Shown here one piece after another: positions 26,371 to 34,131 of a stretch of 64,000 bases of DNA. Source of the DNA: Paenibacillus xylanexedens (GTDB taxonomy: Bacteria; Bacillota; Bacilli; Paenibacillales; Paenibacillaceae); the NCBI RefSeq assembly GCF_001908275.1, contig NZ_CP018620.1:3100001-3164000 (forward strand). The letters run 5' to 3'. The first letter of the stretch is position 1. Each line of letters starts with the position of its first letter. The position numbers and the translations under genes were made by a program. The notes under the pieces are model-generated. The model had not been told where the DNA came from. It searched no databases and saw only the letters and a program-made list of their open reading frames with translations.

Positions 26371-28302
26371 ATGAACATAATGACGGTTGAGCAAATTGCA
26401 AAAAGTTATGGCGAAAAAATATTGTTCAAGGATGCTTCATTTGGTATGGCTGATCAGGACAAGATTGGTGTCGTTGGGGTAAATGGAACCGGTAAATCCA
26501 CGTTTTTGCGTGTGATATCTGGTATGGAACCTGCAGACGCGGGACAGATCTCCATCGGTAATGACGTACGTATTCAGTTCCTGGCGCAAAATCCGGACTT
26601 CAATCCGGATAATACGGTACTGCAACAAGTATTCGAAGGTGACAGCATGGAAATGAAAACCGTGCGTGAATATACGGAAACGATGGAATTATTGGAACTG
26701 AATTCGTCCGATCCAGCGTTGCAAGAGCGGTTATTACGTTTGAATCAGCAAATGGAGCAGCTTCAGCTCTGGCAGATGGAGAGTGAAGCGAAGAGCATTT
26801 TGTCCAAACTGGGTATTCGTCAATTCGATGCACTGATGGGCACATTGTCTGGTGGACAACGCAAAAGGGTAGCACTCGCTGCTGCGCTGATTCACCCTTG
26901 TGAACTGCTCATTCTGGATGAACCGACGAACCATATTGATAATGATTCGGTCGTATGGCTCGAGCAGTACTTGCAGAAGCGCCGCGGCGCACTGCTTATG
27001 ATTACGCATGATCGGTATTTCTTGGATCGTGTAGCGAATGTCATGCTGGAATTGGACCATGGTCGTTTGTTCCGATATGAAGCTAACTATACACGCTTTC
27101 TGGAACTGAAGGCGGAGCGGGAAGAACGGGAAGCCTCTTCCGAACAGAAACGTAAGAACCTGCTTCGGACAGAGCTTGCGTGGATTCGTCGCGGTGCCAA
27201 GGCACGGACAACAAAACAAAAAGCGAGAATTGATCGCTTCGAACAACTTAAAGACCAACAAGGAATCCAGCGCTCGGGTTCATTGGAAGTATCGGTTGGC
27301 TCCACGCGTCTGGGTAAAAAGATACTGGAGATTGAGCATCTTTCCAAATCCGTCAGTGGTCGCAAACTGATCGAAGATCTGAGTTATATTGCCGTACCTG
27401 GAGATCGGGTAGGAATTGTCGGACCGAATGGTAGTGGTAAGTCCACGTTGTTACAGATGATATCTGGCAAACTGGAACCTGATGCAGGTGTGGTTGACGT
27501 TGGTCCTACGGTCAATCTGGGTTATTTCACACAGGAACATCAGGAGATGGACGAATCTCTTCGTGTCATAGAGTATATTAAAGAAGTGGCCGAGAATGTG
27601 AAAACGGCCGATGGCTCTCTGATTACAGCATCCCAGATGCTGGAACGGTTCCTGTTTACCCCGGCATCCCAGTGGACGCCAATCTCGCGTCTGTCTGGTG
27701 GAGAGAAGCGTCGCCTGTATCTGCTGCGTGTGCTGATGGCTGCCCCGAATGTATTGCTGCTGGATGAGCCGACGAATGATCTGGACATCCAGACACTCGC
27801 TGTACTGGAAGACTACCTGGATGATTTCCCCGGTGTTGTCTTTGTCGTATCCCATGATCGCTATTTCCTTGATCGTACTGTGGATAAAGTGCTGTCTTTT
27901 GAGGGCAACGGTGCTGTACGTGTGCACGTCGGCGACTACAGTGAGTATGCGGAATGGATGCTGAAAAATGCGCCTGGAGCTAATCAAGAGAGTGATACAG
28001 GAGCGGCGAAGGTGAAGCAGTCATCGGAGAAAACGACTCCTGCAGTGTCAGCGGCTAAACCGAAGTTGAAATTCAGCTTTAAGGAGCAACGTGAATACGA
28101 CCAGATTGATGAAAATATTGAGAAGGCTGAAGCCAATCTTGTCCGGATTAACAAAGAGATGGAAGAGTCATTTAGTGATTCTGCCCGTCTGCAGGAGTTG
28201 ATGGCGGACCAGGTTGAGGCTGAACGTCATCTGGATGAATTGATGGAACGCTGGACCGTTCTGAATGAACTTGCAGAGCAGATTGAACAGAGCAAGTCTT
28301 GA
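26371..28302 (+). CDS. ABC-F family ATPase (Uup/YfmR-like)
   Basis: A 643-residue cytoplasmic protein with two ABC ATPase domains and no membrane part. Domain 1 has VVGVNGTGKSTFL, LSGGQRKRVALA and LLILDEPTNHID; domain 2 has IVGPNGSGKSTLL, LSGGEKRRLYLL and LLLDEPTNDLD. A basic linker (RTELAWIRRGAKARTTKQKARIDR, given in part as AWIRRGAKARTTKQKAR) joins them, as in all ABC-F proteins, and a C-terminal coiled coil (about 570-640) marks the Uup/YfmR subgroup. These bind the ribosomal E-site and relieve stalled translation, for example at proline-rich stretches. No antibiotic-resistance type linker length is evident. Confidence 0.93.
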   Translation: MNIMTVEQIAKSYGEKILFKDASFGMADQDKIGVVGVNGTGKSTFLRVISGMEPADAGQISIGNDVRIQFLAQNPDFNPDNTVLQQVFEGDSMEMKTVREYTETMELLELNSSDPALQERLLRLNQQMEQLQLWQMESEAKSILSKLGIRQFDALMGTLSGGQRKRVALAAALIHPCELLILDEPTNHIDNDSVVWLEQYLQKRRGALLMITHDRYFLDRVANVMLELDHGRLFRYEANYTRFLELKAEREEREASSEQKRKNLLRTELAWIRRGAKARTTKQKARIDRFEQLKDQQGIQRSGSLEVSVGSTRLGKKILEIEHLSKSVSGRKLIEDLSYIAVPGDRVGIVGPNGSGKSTLLQMISGKLEPDAGVVDVGPTVNLGYFTQEHQEMDESLRVIEYIKEVAENVKTADGSLITASQMLERFLFTPASQWTPISRLSGGEKRRLYLLRVLMAAPNVLLLDEPTNDLDIQTLAVLEDYLDDFPGVVFVVSHDRYFLDRTVDKVLSFEGNGAVRVHVGDYSEYAEWMLKNAPGANQESDTGAAKVKQSSEKTTPAVSAAKPKLKFSFKEQREYDQIDENIEKAEANLVRINKEMEESFSDSARLQELMADQVEAERHLDELMERWTVLNELAEQIEQSKS

Positions 28303-28315
28303 TTTATAACTAAAC

Positions 28316-28372
28316 ATCGCCCTTTCTTCTACAGTGACTTTATGTCGCATTGGAGAAAAGGGCGATTTTTTT
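28316..28372 (+). terminator. Terminator of the ABC-F gene
   Basis: ATCGCCCTTTCT pairs with AGAAAAGGGCGAT, followed by seven T. Confidence 0.8.
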
Positions 28373-28465
28373 GTCTGCGAATTTGCGATTTTATGTGAAA
28401 CGTTCTGTATGTTCATTACGTTGTATAAGTAAAGAATTCCATAGAAGGGAGAGAACACCACACTT

Positions 28466-29404
28466 ATGTATAAAGAAATTAATCAACAGTTGGCAGCGCT
28501 CAAGGAAAAGGGGAGAATTTACGAGAAATGGACCAAACGTCTGGAGAAGCTTCAAACGGAGGAAAGCGAATGGGAGGCAAAGGTAAAACGTCGTCTGGAG
28601 CATCTCCAGAAGGAGCAGAAGGACGTTGATCGACTGAACAGTATGACATTGTCGGCATTTTTCTATCAATTGATTGGCAAGAAGACAGAACGTCTGGAGA
28701 AGGAAGAACTGGAATTCATGGAGAGCAAGGCTGCATACGACACCGCTTGTCGCATGTTACAAGACGTACAGGAGCAACGAATTCATGTGGAGCAGGAGTT
28801 GGAGGGCGGGCGGCAGTATCAGTACTGGCAGAGCGATTACAACGCGCTGTGGGGGAAGAAGGAAGGTCGTCTGCTGGACCAGGATGCGGAATTGCAACAG
28901 ATGGCTGAGAATCGGGAACATCTGGCGAGCGAGCTACAGGAACTGGATGAAGCTTTCCGGGAGGGAGAATATCTGCTCTATGCTCTTGAACGTGCCGAGA
29001 AGGCTTTGTCTTCGGCAGGTAATTGGGGGATATATGACATGATGGGCGGTGGAGTCATCTCCACGCATATCAAGCGAGGAAGAATGGATGACGCTCAGGT
29101 CGCCATCATGGATGCAGGTAAGCGTCTACGACGTTTTCAGAAGGAACTGGAGGATGTAGAGATGGCTGTACACGCGGATCTGCATCTGGGAGGTCTGCTT
29201 TCATTCGCAGACTATTTCTTCGATAACCTTTTTGTAGATTGGATGGTTCAGGACAAAATTCGCAAAGCCGAACGTCAGGTGAAGGATGGACTAAGCGCGG
29301 TTAGGAAGACCATGCATGTGCTAAGAAATGAAATGCGTGACCATAAGGCAGAGTTAGAAATATTGGATCGTAAATATCATGCATATGTGGAACAGGCAGA
29401 TTAA
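28466..29404 (+). CDS. Coiled-coil protein of unknown function
   Basis: A 312-residue, strongly charged cytoplasmic protein that I do not recognise. Long heptad-rich helices run through about residues 1-60 and 75-170 (ERLEKEELEFMESKAAYDTA, LEGGRQYQYWQSDYNALWGKK), then comes a break with WGIYDMMGGGVISTHIKRGRM at about 185-205, a conserved-looking Gly-rich patch, then SFADYFFDNLFVDWMVQDKIRKAE and a final coiled coil. No signal peptide or ATP-binding motif. ATG 28466 follows GAAGGGAGAG. Single gene between two terminators. It could be a membrane-peripheral or scaffold protein; nothing in the context decides. Confidence 0.8.
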   Translation: MYKEINQQLAALKEKGRIYEKWTKRLEKLQTEESEWEAKVKRRLEHLQKEQKDVDRLNSMTLSAFFYQLIGKKTERLEKEELEFMESKAAYDTACRMLQDVQEQRIHVEQELEGGRQYQYWQSDYNALWGKKEGRLLDQDAELQQMAENREHLASELQELDEAFREGEYLLYALERAEKALSSAGNWGIYDMMGGGVISTHIKRGRMDDAQVAIMDAGKRLRRFQKELEDVEMAVHADLHLGGLLSFADYFFDNLFVDWMVQDKIRKAERQVKDGLSAVRKTMHVLRNEMRDHKAELEILDRKYHAYVEQAD

Positions 29405-29418
29405 GAGATATGACAACA

Positions 29419-29464
29419 AAGGCCCCTTCCAGGCACACCGAATTGTGTGCTTGGAAGGGGCCTT
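29419..29464. terminator. Bidirectional terminator between the coiled-coil and M42 genes
   Basis: A 20-bp stem with one G-T pair (29419-29438 with 29445-29464), T-rich on both exits; serves two convergent genes. Confidence 0.8.
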
Positions 29465-29523
29465 CTGCTTAGACGAACATGTGGATGTTATCCATGATAA
29501 TTTCGTCGATCAATGATTCTTTT

Positions 29524-30564
29524 TTACTTGGTTGTAATGTAAGCTGCGAGCAATCGTGCCGTATTCAGGACAGCATCCTTATGCGTACGCTCCATGGAAT
29601 GAGATGCGTGAACTCCTGGACCGATCAGTGCTGCTCGGATATTGTTTCCTCCGCGTAATGCTGCACTGCCATCTGAGCCATAGTGGGGATAAGTGTCGAC
29701 GACGTAATCCATTCCATCTTGTTTGGCCAGTTCAATGAGACGACTGGTCATATCGTAGTCATACGGGCCAGAAGAATCTTTGGCACATATGGAAACGTCG
29801 GTTTCTTTACAGCTCAGGTCATCACCCATAGCTCCCATGTCTACAGCGATCATTTCACTGATTTCCGCAGGGATATATGATGCGCCATGTCCAACTTCTT
29901 CATAGTTCGAGATAAGCAGAGAGACGTTATGTAATGGTTTCCAGGCTTCACGATGTGCAGACTCAAGGATACCAAAGAGGGCAGCCACGCTGGCTTTGTC
30001 GTCCAGATGACGTGATTTGATATAACCACTCGGCGTGATGACTGCCCGAGCATCGAAGGAGATAAAGTCGCCGACAGAGATCCCGAGTTTCAACACATCT
30101 TCCTTGGAGGAGACGACCTCATCGATTCGAACTTCCATATGGCTCTCGGACCGTTCAAAGGTACGTGCATCCGGATAGACATGGACAGACGGATGAAGGG
30201 AGAGAATGGTGCCTGTGTATGTTTTTCCATCCCGAGTATGGATGCTGCAATATTCGTTTTCGATACTTTGCATGGAAAAGCCACCGACAGAGGTAAGCTT
30301 CAATGTGCCATAGGATGTAACCGAGCGTACCATGGCCCCTAGCGTATCCACGTGAGCGCTTAAAGCGATTGTCTTGGAAGAGTCCTGTCCGGGCAATGTA
30401 AGCACCGCACCGCCCTTGTTATTCAGCTCACAGGCGATGCCCAGTGCGGCTGCTTCCTTCCGAATCATCTCGATAATATGATGTGTGTAACCACTTGGGC
30501 TTGGTGTATCCAGCAATTTTTTTAGAAAAGACAGAACGTATGATTCATCAATTGTAAAACTCAT
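29524..30564 (-). CDS. M42 family aminopeptidase/endoglucanase-like metallopeptidase
   Basis: A 346-residue dizinc aminopeptidase of the M42 family (FrvX/YsdC/PepA-like) that forms cytoplasmic tetrahedral complexes. Metal and catalytic residues: ALSAHVDTLGAMV (His, Asp), RHLDDKASVAALFGIL (bridging Asp), SNYEEVGHGASYI (catalytic Glu pair), VDMGAMGDDLS (Asp) and GPGVHASHSMERTHKDAV (His). The ATG at 30564 has GAGGAGG 9 bases upstream and gives normal length; the 88 codons before it in the same frame have no coding character. Confidence 0.93.
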   Translation of the reverse strand: MSFTIDESYVLSFLKKLLDTPSPSGYTHHIIEMIRKEAAALGIACELNNKGGAVLTLPGQDSSKTIALSAHVDTLGAMVRSVTSYGTLKLTSVGGFSMQSIENEYCSIHTRDGKTYTGTILSLHPSVHVYPDARTFERSESHMEVRIDEVVSSKEDVLKLGISVGDFISFDARAVITPSGYIKSRHLDDKASVAALFGILESAHREAWKPLHNVSLLISNYEEVGHGASYIPAEISEMIAVDMGAMGDDLSCKETDVSICAKDSSGPYDYDMTSRLIELAKQDGMDYVVDTYPHYGSDGSAALRGGNNIRAALIGPGVHASHSMERTHKDAVLNTARLLAAYITTK

Positions 30565-30606
30565 TGTGTAATTTCCTCCTCGGATCATGGGTATGGTGTG
30601 AAACAA

Positions 30607-30666
30607 AATACAGCCTGTCTGGGGGAGAGAATGTGATACTACCATTCCTGACTCGCCAGCAGGCTG
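30607..30666 (-). terminator. Possible terminator after the LapA-like gene
   Basis: CAGCCTG / CAGGCTG with a long loop, then TATTTTGTTT on the minus strand. Confidence 0.4.
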
Positions 30667-30676
30667 ACTCTGTTGG

Positions 30677-31057
30677 TTACAATGTCCCCGTAGGGTTTCC
30701 TTTGCGCTGACTCTGGATCGAATCATTCTCCAATAGGCTGTCCGATTCATTTGAGTCAAGCGAATCCATCGATTTGAAAGAATCCAACGTAGATTTGCTT
30801 GTCGCGGAACTTTCCAATTCAGATACACGCAATTTCAATTGTTTGTTCTCGCGTTGCAATCGGTATTGGCGATAGATGCCATATGACCCTACAATAATTC
30901 CACCGATCAGGGTACAGCCGAGAATCAGCAAGATCAGCGGGATTTGTACCGTGTTAAATAACAGGTTGACTTGTACGGAATCCACATTAATAACCGCAAA
31001 GATTCCCGTGAGCAGTGCAAAAACAAGACCTGCTATGAGTGCCCATTGCATTTTCAT
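30677..31057 (-). CDS. LapA-domain membrane protein
   Basis: A 126-residue protein with two N-terminal membrane helices (ALIAGLVFALLTGIFAVINVDSVQVN and IPLILLILGCTLIGGIIVGSYG, each quoted in shortened form as LVFALLTGIFAVI and ILLILGCTLIGGIIVGS) separated by the N-V-D-S-V-x-V-N-L motif of the LapA/DUF1049 family. The cytoplasmic tail is a short coiled coil (RLQRENKQLKLRVSELES) and a Ser/Asp-rich end. E. coli LapA helps regulate LPS assembly; the role in Gram-positives is unknown. ATG follows AAGGAGG by 8 bases. Confidence 0.85.
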   Translation of the reverse strand: MKMQWALIAGLVFALLTGIFAVINVDSVQVNLLFNTVQIPLILLILGCTLIGGIIVGSYGIYRQYRLQRENKQLKLRVSELESSATSKSTLDSFKSMDSLDSNESDSLLENDSIQSQRKGNPTGTL

Positions 31058-31136
31058 GGTGTTGCCTCCTTGTTGAACAATTGAGAACTAGATATGCATT
31101 ACCCATATTCGGGTATGTTGCATCTTGTAATGATGA

Positions 31137-31166
31137 TAAAATCCCCTGCCCATACGGGCAAGGGAT
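31137..31166 (-). terminator. Terminator of the oligoendopeptidase gene
   Basis: ATCCCCTGCCC / GGGCAAGGGAT stem with a 4-base loop and a short T-run on the minus strand. Confidence 0.7.
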
Positions 31167-31189
31167 GCAGGTCACATGGAAAGACAACC

Positions 31190-33109
31190 TTATTTGGTTA
31201 GTTGTTCCATCTGTTCAATCAATTCCTTGAAGACACTCATAGCTTCACGAATTGGCTGTGGTGTAGACATATCCACACCTGCTTTTTTCAGAATGTTGAT
31301 GGAGTAATCACTTCCACCGCTCTTCAGGAAGCCAAGATATCGGTCAACAGCCGGTTGGCCTTCTTCCAGGATTTGCTTGGAAAAGCTTGTTGCTGCGGAG
31401 AAGCCTGTAGCATATTTGTAAACGTAGAAGCTGTTATAGAAGTGGGGAATACGAGCCCATTCCATTTCAATTTCTTTGTCAACAGCCATGCCTTCACCGT
31501 GATACTTAACGTTCAGATCATAATAGATCTCGGATAACAATTGTGGTGTTAATGCGTCACCTTGTTCCGCACGTTCATGAATGATTTTCTCAAATTCAGC
31601 AAACATGGTCTGACGGAATACCGTTGTACGGAATTGGTCGGCATAATAGGTCAATAGATACAATTTTTCCTTTGGATCTGTTGATTTGTTAAGCAGATAA
31701 TCCATCAGCAACGCTTCGTTGGTTGTGGATGCAACCTCAGCCAGGAAGATGGTGTACTGGGCATCACGATACGGAAGTGTTGTATCCGAGTAATGTGAAT
31801 GCAGAGCGTGACCCATTTCATGTGCGAGTGTGAACATACTGTTTAGGTTATCTTTGTGATTCAACAAGACATACGGGTGAGTGCCGTAAGCGCCCCAGGC
31901 ATATGCGCCTGAACGTTTATTTTCATTCTCATATATATCGATCCAGCGGTTATCATATCCAGTCTGCAATGCGTCAGCATAGTCCTTGCCGAGTGGTTTC
32001 AGACCGTCTTTAACCGTTTGTTTCGCTTCCTCATAGGTAATATCCATTTTGTATTCGTCTACGAGTGGAGCGAACAGATCGTACATGTGCAATTGATCCA
32101 CACCCAGCAACTTTTTGCGCAGGTCCATATAACGATGCAATAACGGAAGGCTCTCGTGAATGGTGTCTACCAGATTGGTATACACATCCGTTGGGATGTT
32201 ATCTCCATATAGGGACATTTCCATCACGGAAGGGTACTTCCGAACATTAGCATAGAACATATTTTTGGTTACATTTGCATTCAAGGCAGCCGCAATTGTG
32301 TTCTTCTGTTTGGCATAGGTTTCGTATACCGCTTTGAAGGCACGTTCGCGAACTTCACGGTTAGGGTTCTCCAGGAACTGAATGTAGCTGCCGTGTGTCA
32401 GCTCAACTTCGTTACCATGTTCATCCTTGATTCTTGGGAACTTGAGATCGGCGTTATTGAGCATGCTGAAGATTGTCTGTGGTGCTTGTGAAAGGTTGCC
32501 TACCTGTGCAAGCAAAGCCTCTTCTGCTTGGCTAAGAACGTGGGCTTTTTCGCGTTTCATCTCTTCCAGCGTAAATGTATAAGCAGAAAGTTTTTTGTTC
32601 GCAATAAATGCGCCCAACTGATCATCCGGCAGGGAAAGAATCTCCGGTGTGACAAAAGAAAGTGCTTCACCAACCCGTACGCCTAATTTCTGGGCTTTTT
32701 GGGACAGGTTTTGATATGTAGGATTCGCTGTGTCTTCATCTTGATGCATACGTGCGTACACAAAGAGGCGTTCTATTTTGAGGCTGATCTCATCTTCGAA
32801 TTCGAAGCAAGATTTGAGTACATCAGGTTGATTCAGTTTGCCTTGGAATTCGGAGGCCTTCTTGGTCAAAGACGATACTTCTTCATATTCTTGATCCCAG
32901 GCTTTCTGATCGGCAAATAAATCTTCCAGTTTCCAGCTATGTTCAGCCGGCACCTCGGAACGTTTCAATAATTGACTCATGGAAATCCTCCTTTGATGAT
33001 CTGATGAATGGTTGGACGAAGCTGCCTTCGTCTCGCTTGCCTGTGCGGAGAGAGACGAAGGAATCAGACTAAGTACCAGGATAACAGATAGCGATTTCTG
33101 GTATTTCAA
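31190..33109 (-). CDS. pepF: Oligoendopeptidase F (M3B metallopeptidase), with possible secreted form
   Basis: A zinc oligopeptidase that cleaves peptides of roughly 7-17 residues. Zinc motif: FTLAHEMGHALHSHYSD (HExxH), with the second Glu in FLAEVASTTNEALL. Two starts are supported. The ATG at 32980 has AAAGGAGG 6 bases upstream and gives 596 residues, the normal cytoplasmic length. The TTG at 33109 also has AAGGAGG 6-7 bases upstream and adds 43 residues that look like a signal peptide: KYQKS, then a hydrophobic LSVILVLSLIPSSL and AQA as cleavage site. Both products may be made, one cytosolic and one exported. I give the longer frame; the internal start is listed separately. Lies upstream of the LapA and M42 genes on the same strand. 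Confidence 0.9.
   Translation of the reverse strand: MKYQKSLSVILVLSLIPSSLSAQASETKAASSNHSSDHQRRISMSQLLKRSEVPAEHSWKLEDLFADQKAWDQEYEEVSSLTKKASEFQGKLNQPDVLKSCFEFEDEISLKIERLFVYARMHQDEDTANPTYQNLSQKAQKLGVRVGEALSFVTPEILSLPDDQLGAFIANKKLSAYTFTLEEMKREKAHVLSQAEEALLAQVGNLSQAPQTIFSMLNNADLKFPRIKDEHGNEVELTHGSYIQFLENPNREVRERAFKAVYETYAKQKNTIAAALNANVTKNMFYANVRKYPSVMEMSLYGDNIPTDVYTNLVDTIHESLPLLHRYMDLRKKLLGVDQLHMYDLFAPLVDEYKMDITYEEAKQTVKDGLKPLGKDYADALQTGYDNRWIDIYENENKRSGAYAWGAYGTHPYVLLNHKDNLNSMFTLAHEMGHALHSHYSDTTLPYRDAQYTIFLAEVASTTNEALLMDYLLNKSTDPKEKLYLLTYYADQFRTTVFRQTMFAEFEKIIHERAEQGDALTPQLLSEIYYDLNVKYHGEGMAVDKEIEMEWARIPHFYNSFYVYKYATGFSAATSFSKQILEEGQPAVDRYLGFLKSGGSDYSINILKKAGVDMSTPQPIREAMSVFKELIEQMEQLTK
32978..33061 (-). 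promoter_or_regulatory. Internal pepF start with competing hairpins upstream
   Basis: Contains ATG 32980 and its AAAGGAGG site. Three related segments precede it in transcript order: CCTTCGTCTC (33061-33052), GAGACGAAGG (33034-33025) and CTTCGTC (33021-33015). The middle one can pair with either neighbour (10 bp or 7 bp with a 4-base loop), not both. Confidence 0.5.
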
Positions 33110-33193
33110 CGGCCTTCCTCCTTACGATACGAATAATCTCGTATAGTATGACCTTAGGCACGTTGAAATATTTGAGCATCTGGGTCCCCGTGA

Positions 33194-33379
33194 TTAGGCT
33201 CCCATGTTATACAGAAAATAAACGATCAGGAAAAAGGCGAAACAAATGAGCAGGGTAGCAATAAGCGCCATTCCCCGTCTTAATCGATCCGGGATGGAAT
33301 TGCGTCCCAGAATAAGCACAATACCAAGGGAGAAGGCAAGGATAATAAAGATGACGACATTGCTTGAGTCAAGCTGCAT
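33194..33379 (-). CDS. Small two-helix membrane protein
   Basis: A 61-residue protein with two membrane helices (VVIFIILAFSLGIVLILG and ALIATLLICFAFFLIVYFLY) joined by a short basic loop NSIPDRLRRGM. ATG 33379 follows AAGGGG. It starts 3 bases after the stop of the 77-residue gene upstream, so the two are translationally coupled. I do not recognise the family. Confidence 0.7.
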   Translation of the reverse strand: MQLDSSNVVIFIILAFSLGIVLILGRNSIPDRLRRGMALIATLLICFAFFLIVYFLYNMGA

Positions 33380-33382
33380 GGG

Positions 33383-33616
33383 TTAGACCCCTTTGAAGGC
33401 AGCCATCAATTGACGCCATTCATCCTCACGGTTCTCAAAATCTGCTTTTGGAAAACGGCGTTCAGCCCAGTGCATTAATGCAGGACGGCTAAGGAATGTA
33501 TGGCATTCTTCGCCCCACTCTTCCGAAATTTCTCGCAGTACGAGATATTTGCCTTGAACTTCTACGGTCATCATATTCCACTTGTCTGTTTTGTATATTT
33601 CATGTTTTTTTATCAT
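33383..33616 (-). CDS. Small cytoplasmic protein of unknown function
   Basis: A 77-residue soluble protein. VEVQGKYLVLREISEEWGEE forms strands, then TFLSRPALMHWAERRFPKADF and a C-terminal helix EDEWRQLMAAFKGV. The many aromatic and charged residues and the ATG with AGACTACC upstream suggest a real gene, though the ribosome site is weak. Coupled to the downstream two-helix membrane protein and divergent from the cold shock gene. Family not recognised. Confidence 0.65.
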   Translation of the reverse strand: MIKKHEIYKTDKWNMMTVEVQGKYLVLREISEEWGEECHTFLSRPALMHWAERRFPKADFENREDEWRQLMAAFKGV

Positions 33617-33704
33617 AGGTAGTCTCCAAACTAACGGTTTTGGTAAAATGATACCGTACCCTACGATTCAAAGCAAATTTTTTCGACATTTATGGAAAGA
33701 TAAA

Positions 33705-33733
33705 TTGCAAAATGGAAGCCCATACAGTATAAT
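33705..33733 (+). promoter_or_regulatory. Predicted sigma-A promoter of the cold shock gene
   Basis: TTGCAA (33705-33710), 17-base spacer, TATAAT (33728-33733). The transcript would begin with a small hairpin TCGCCA / TGGCGA (33742-33757) followed by TTTTTAGGAGG. Confidence 0.7.
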
Positions 33734-33778
33734 AAGGGTATTCGCCATAGATGGCGATATTTTTAGGAGGTTTTTCAT

Positions 33779-33976
33779 TTGAAAGGTACAGTTAAATGGT
33801 TTAACGCAGAAAAAGGCTATGGCTTTATTTCAGTTGAAGGCGGCGAGGACGTATTCGTACATTTCTCCGCAATCCAAGGAGATGGCTTCAAAACATTGGA
33901 AGAAGGTCAAGCGGTAGAATTCGAAATCACTGATGGAAACCGTGGTCCTCAAGCAGCTAACGTAAACAAACTGTAA
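33779..33976 (+). CDS. Cold shock protein (CspA family)
   Basis: A 65-residue single-strand nucleic-acid binding protein. RNP1 is KGYGFISV and RNP2 is VFVHFSAI; the N-terminal [12 protein letters not shown] is invariant in CspB-type proteins. It melts mRNA structure and acts as RNA chaperone. Translation starts at TTG 33779, 9 bases after AGGAGG. Promoter and terminator are both visible, so it is a monocistronic gene with an mRNA leader of only about 40 bases, unlike the long leader of E. coli cspA. Confidence 0.96.
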   Translation: MKGTVKWFNAEKGYGFISVEGGEDVFVHFSAIQGDGFKTLEEGQAVEFEITDGNRGPQAANVNKL

Positions 33977-34038
33977 GAATTTATCCGGCTAACGGACTTC
34001 TTATATATTATAAATTTATAGCTGAATATTAAGAACCT

Positions 34039-34073
34039 AAGCACAGTCCCCCATGGGAGGCTGTGCTTTTTTT
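34039..34073 (+). terminator. Terminator of the cold shock gene
   Basis: AGCACAG / CTGTGCT with inner CCC / GGG pairs, followed by seven T. Confidence 0.85.
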
Positions 34074-34131
34074 GATTCAAAAATTTTCAGTGTAAATAAC
34101 GGTTGAATACGATGTAAGTTCCCCTGTGTGT

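Noticed and set aside
27451..27987. Open frame of 178 codons on the minus strand
   Set aside because: Antisense shadow of the second ATPase domain of the ABC-F gene; no family resemblance and no ribosome site.
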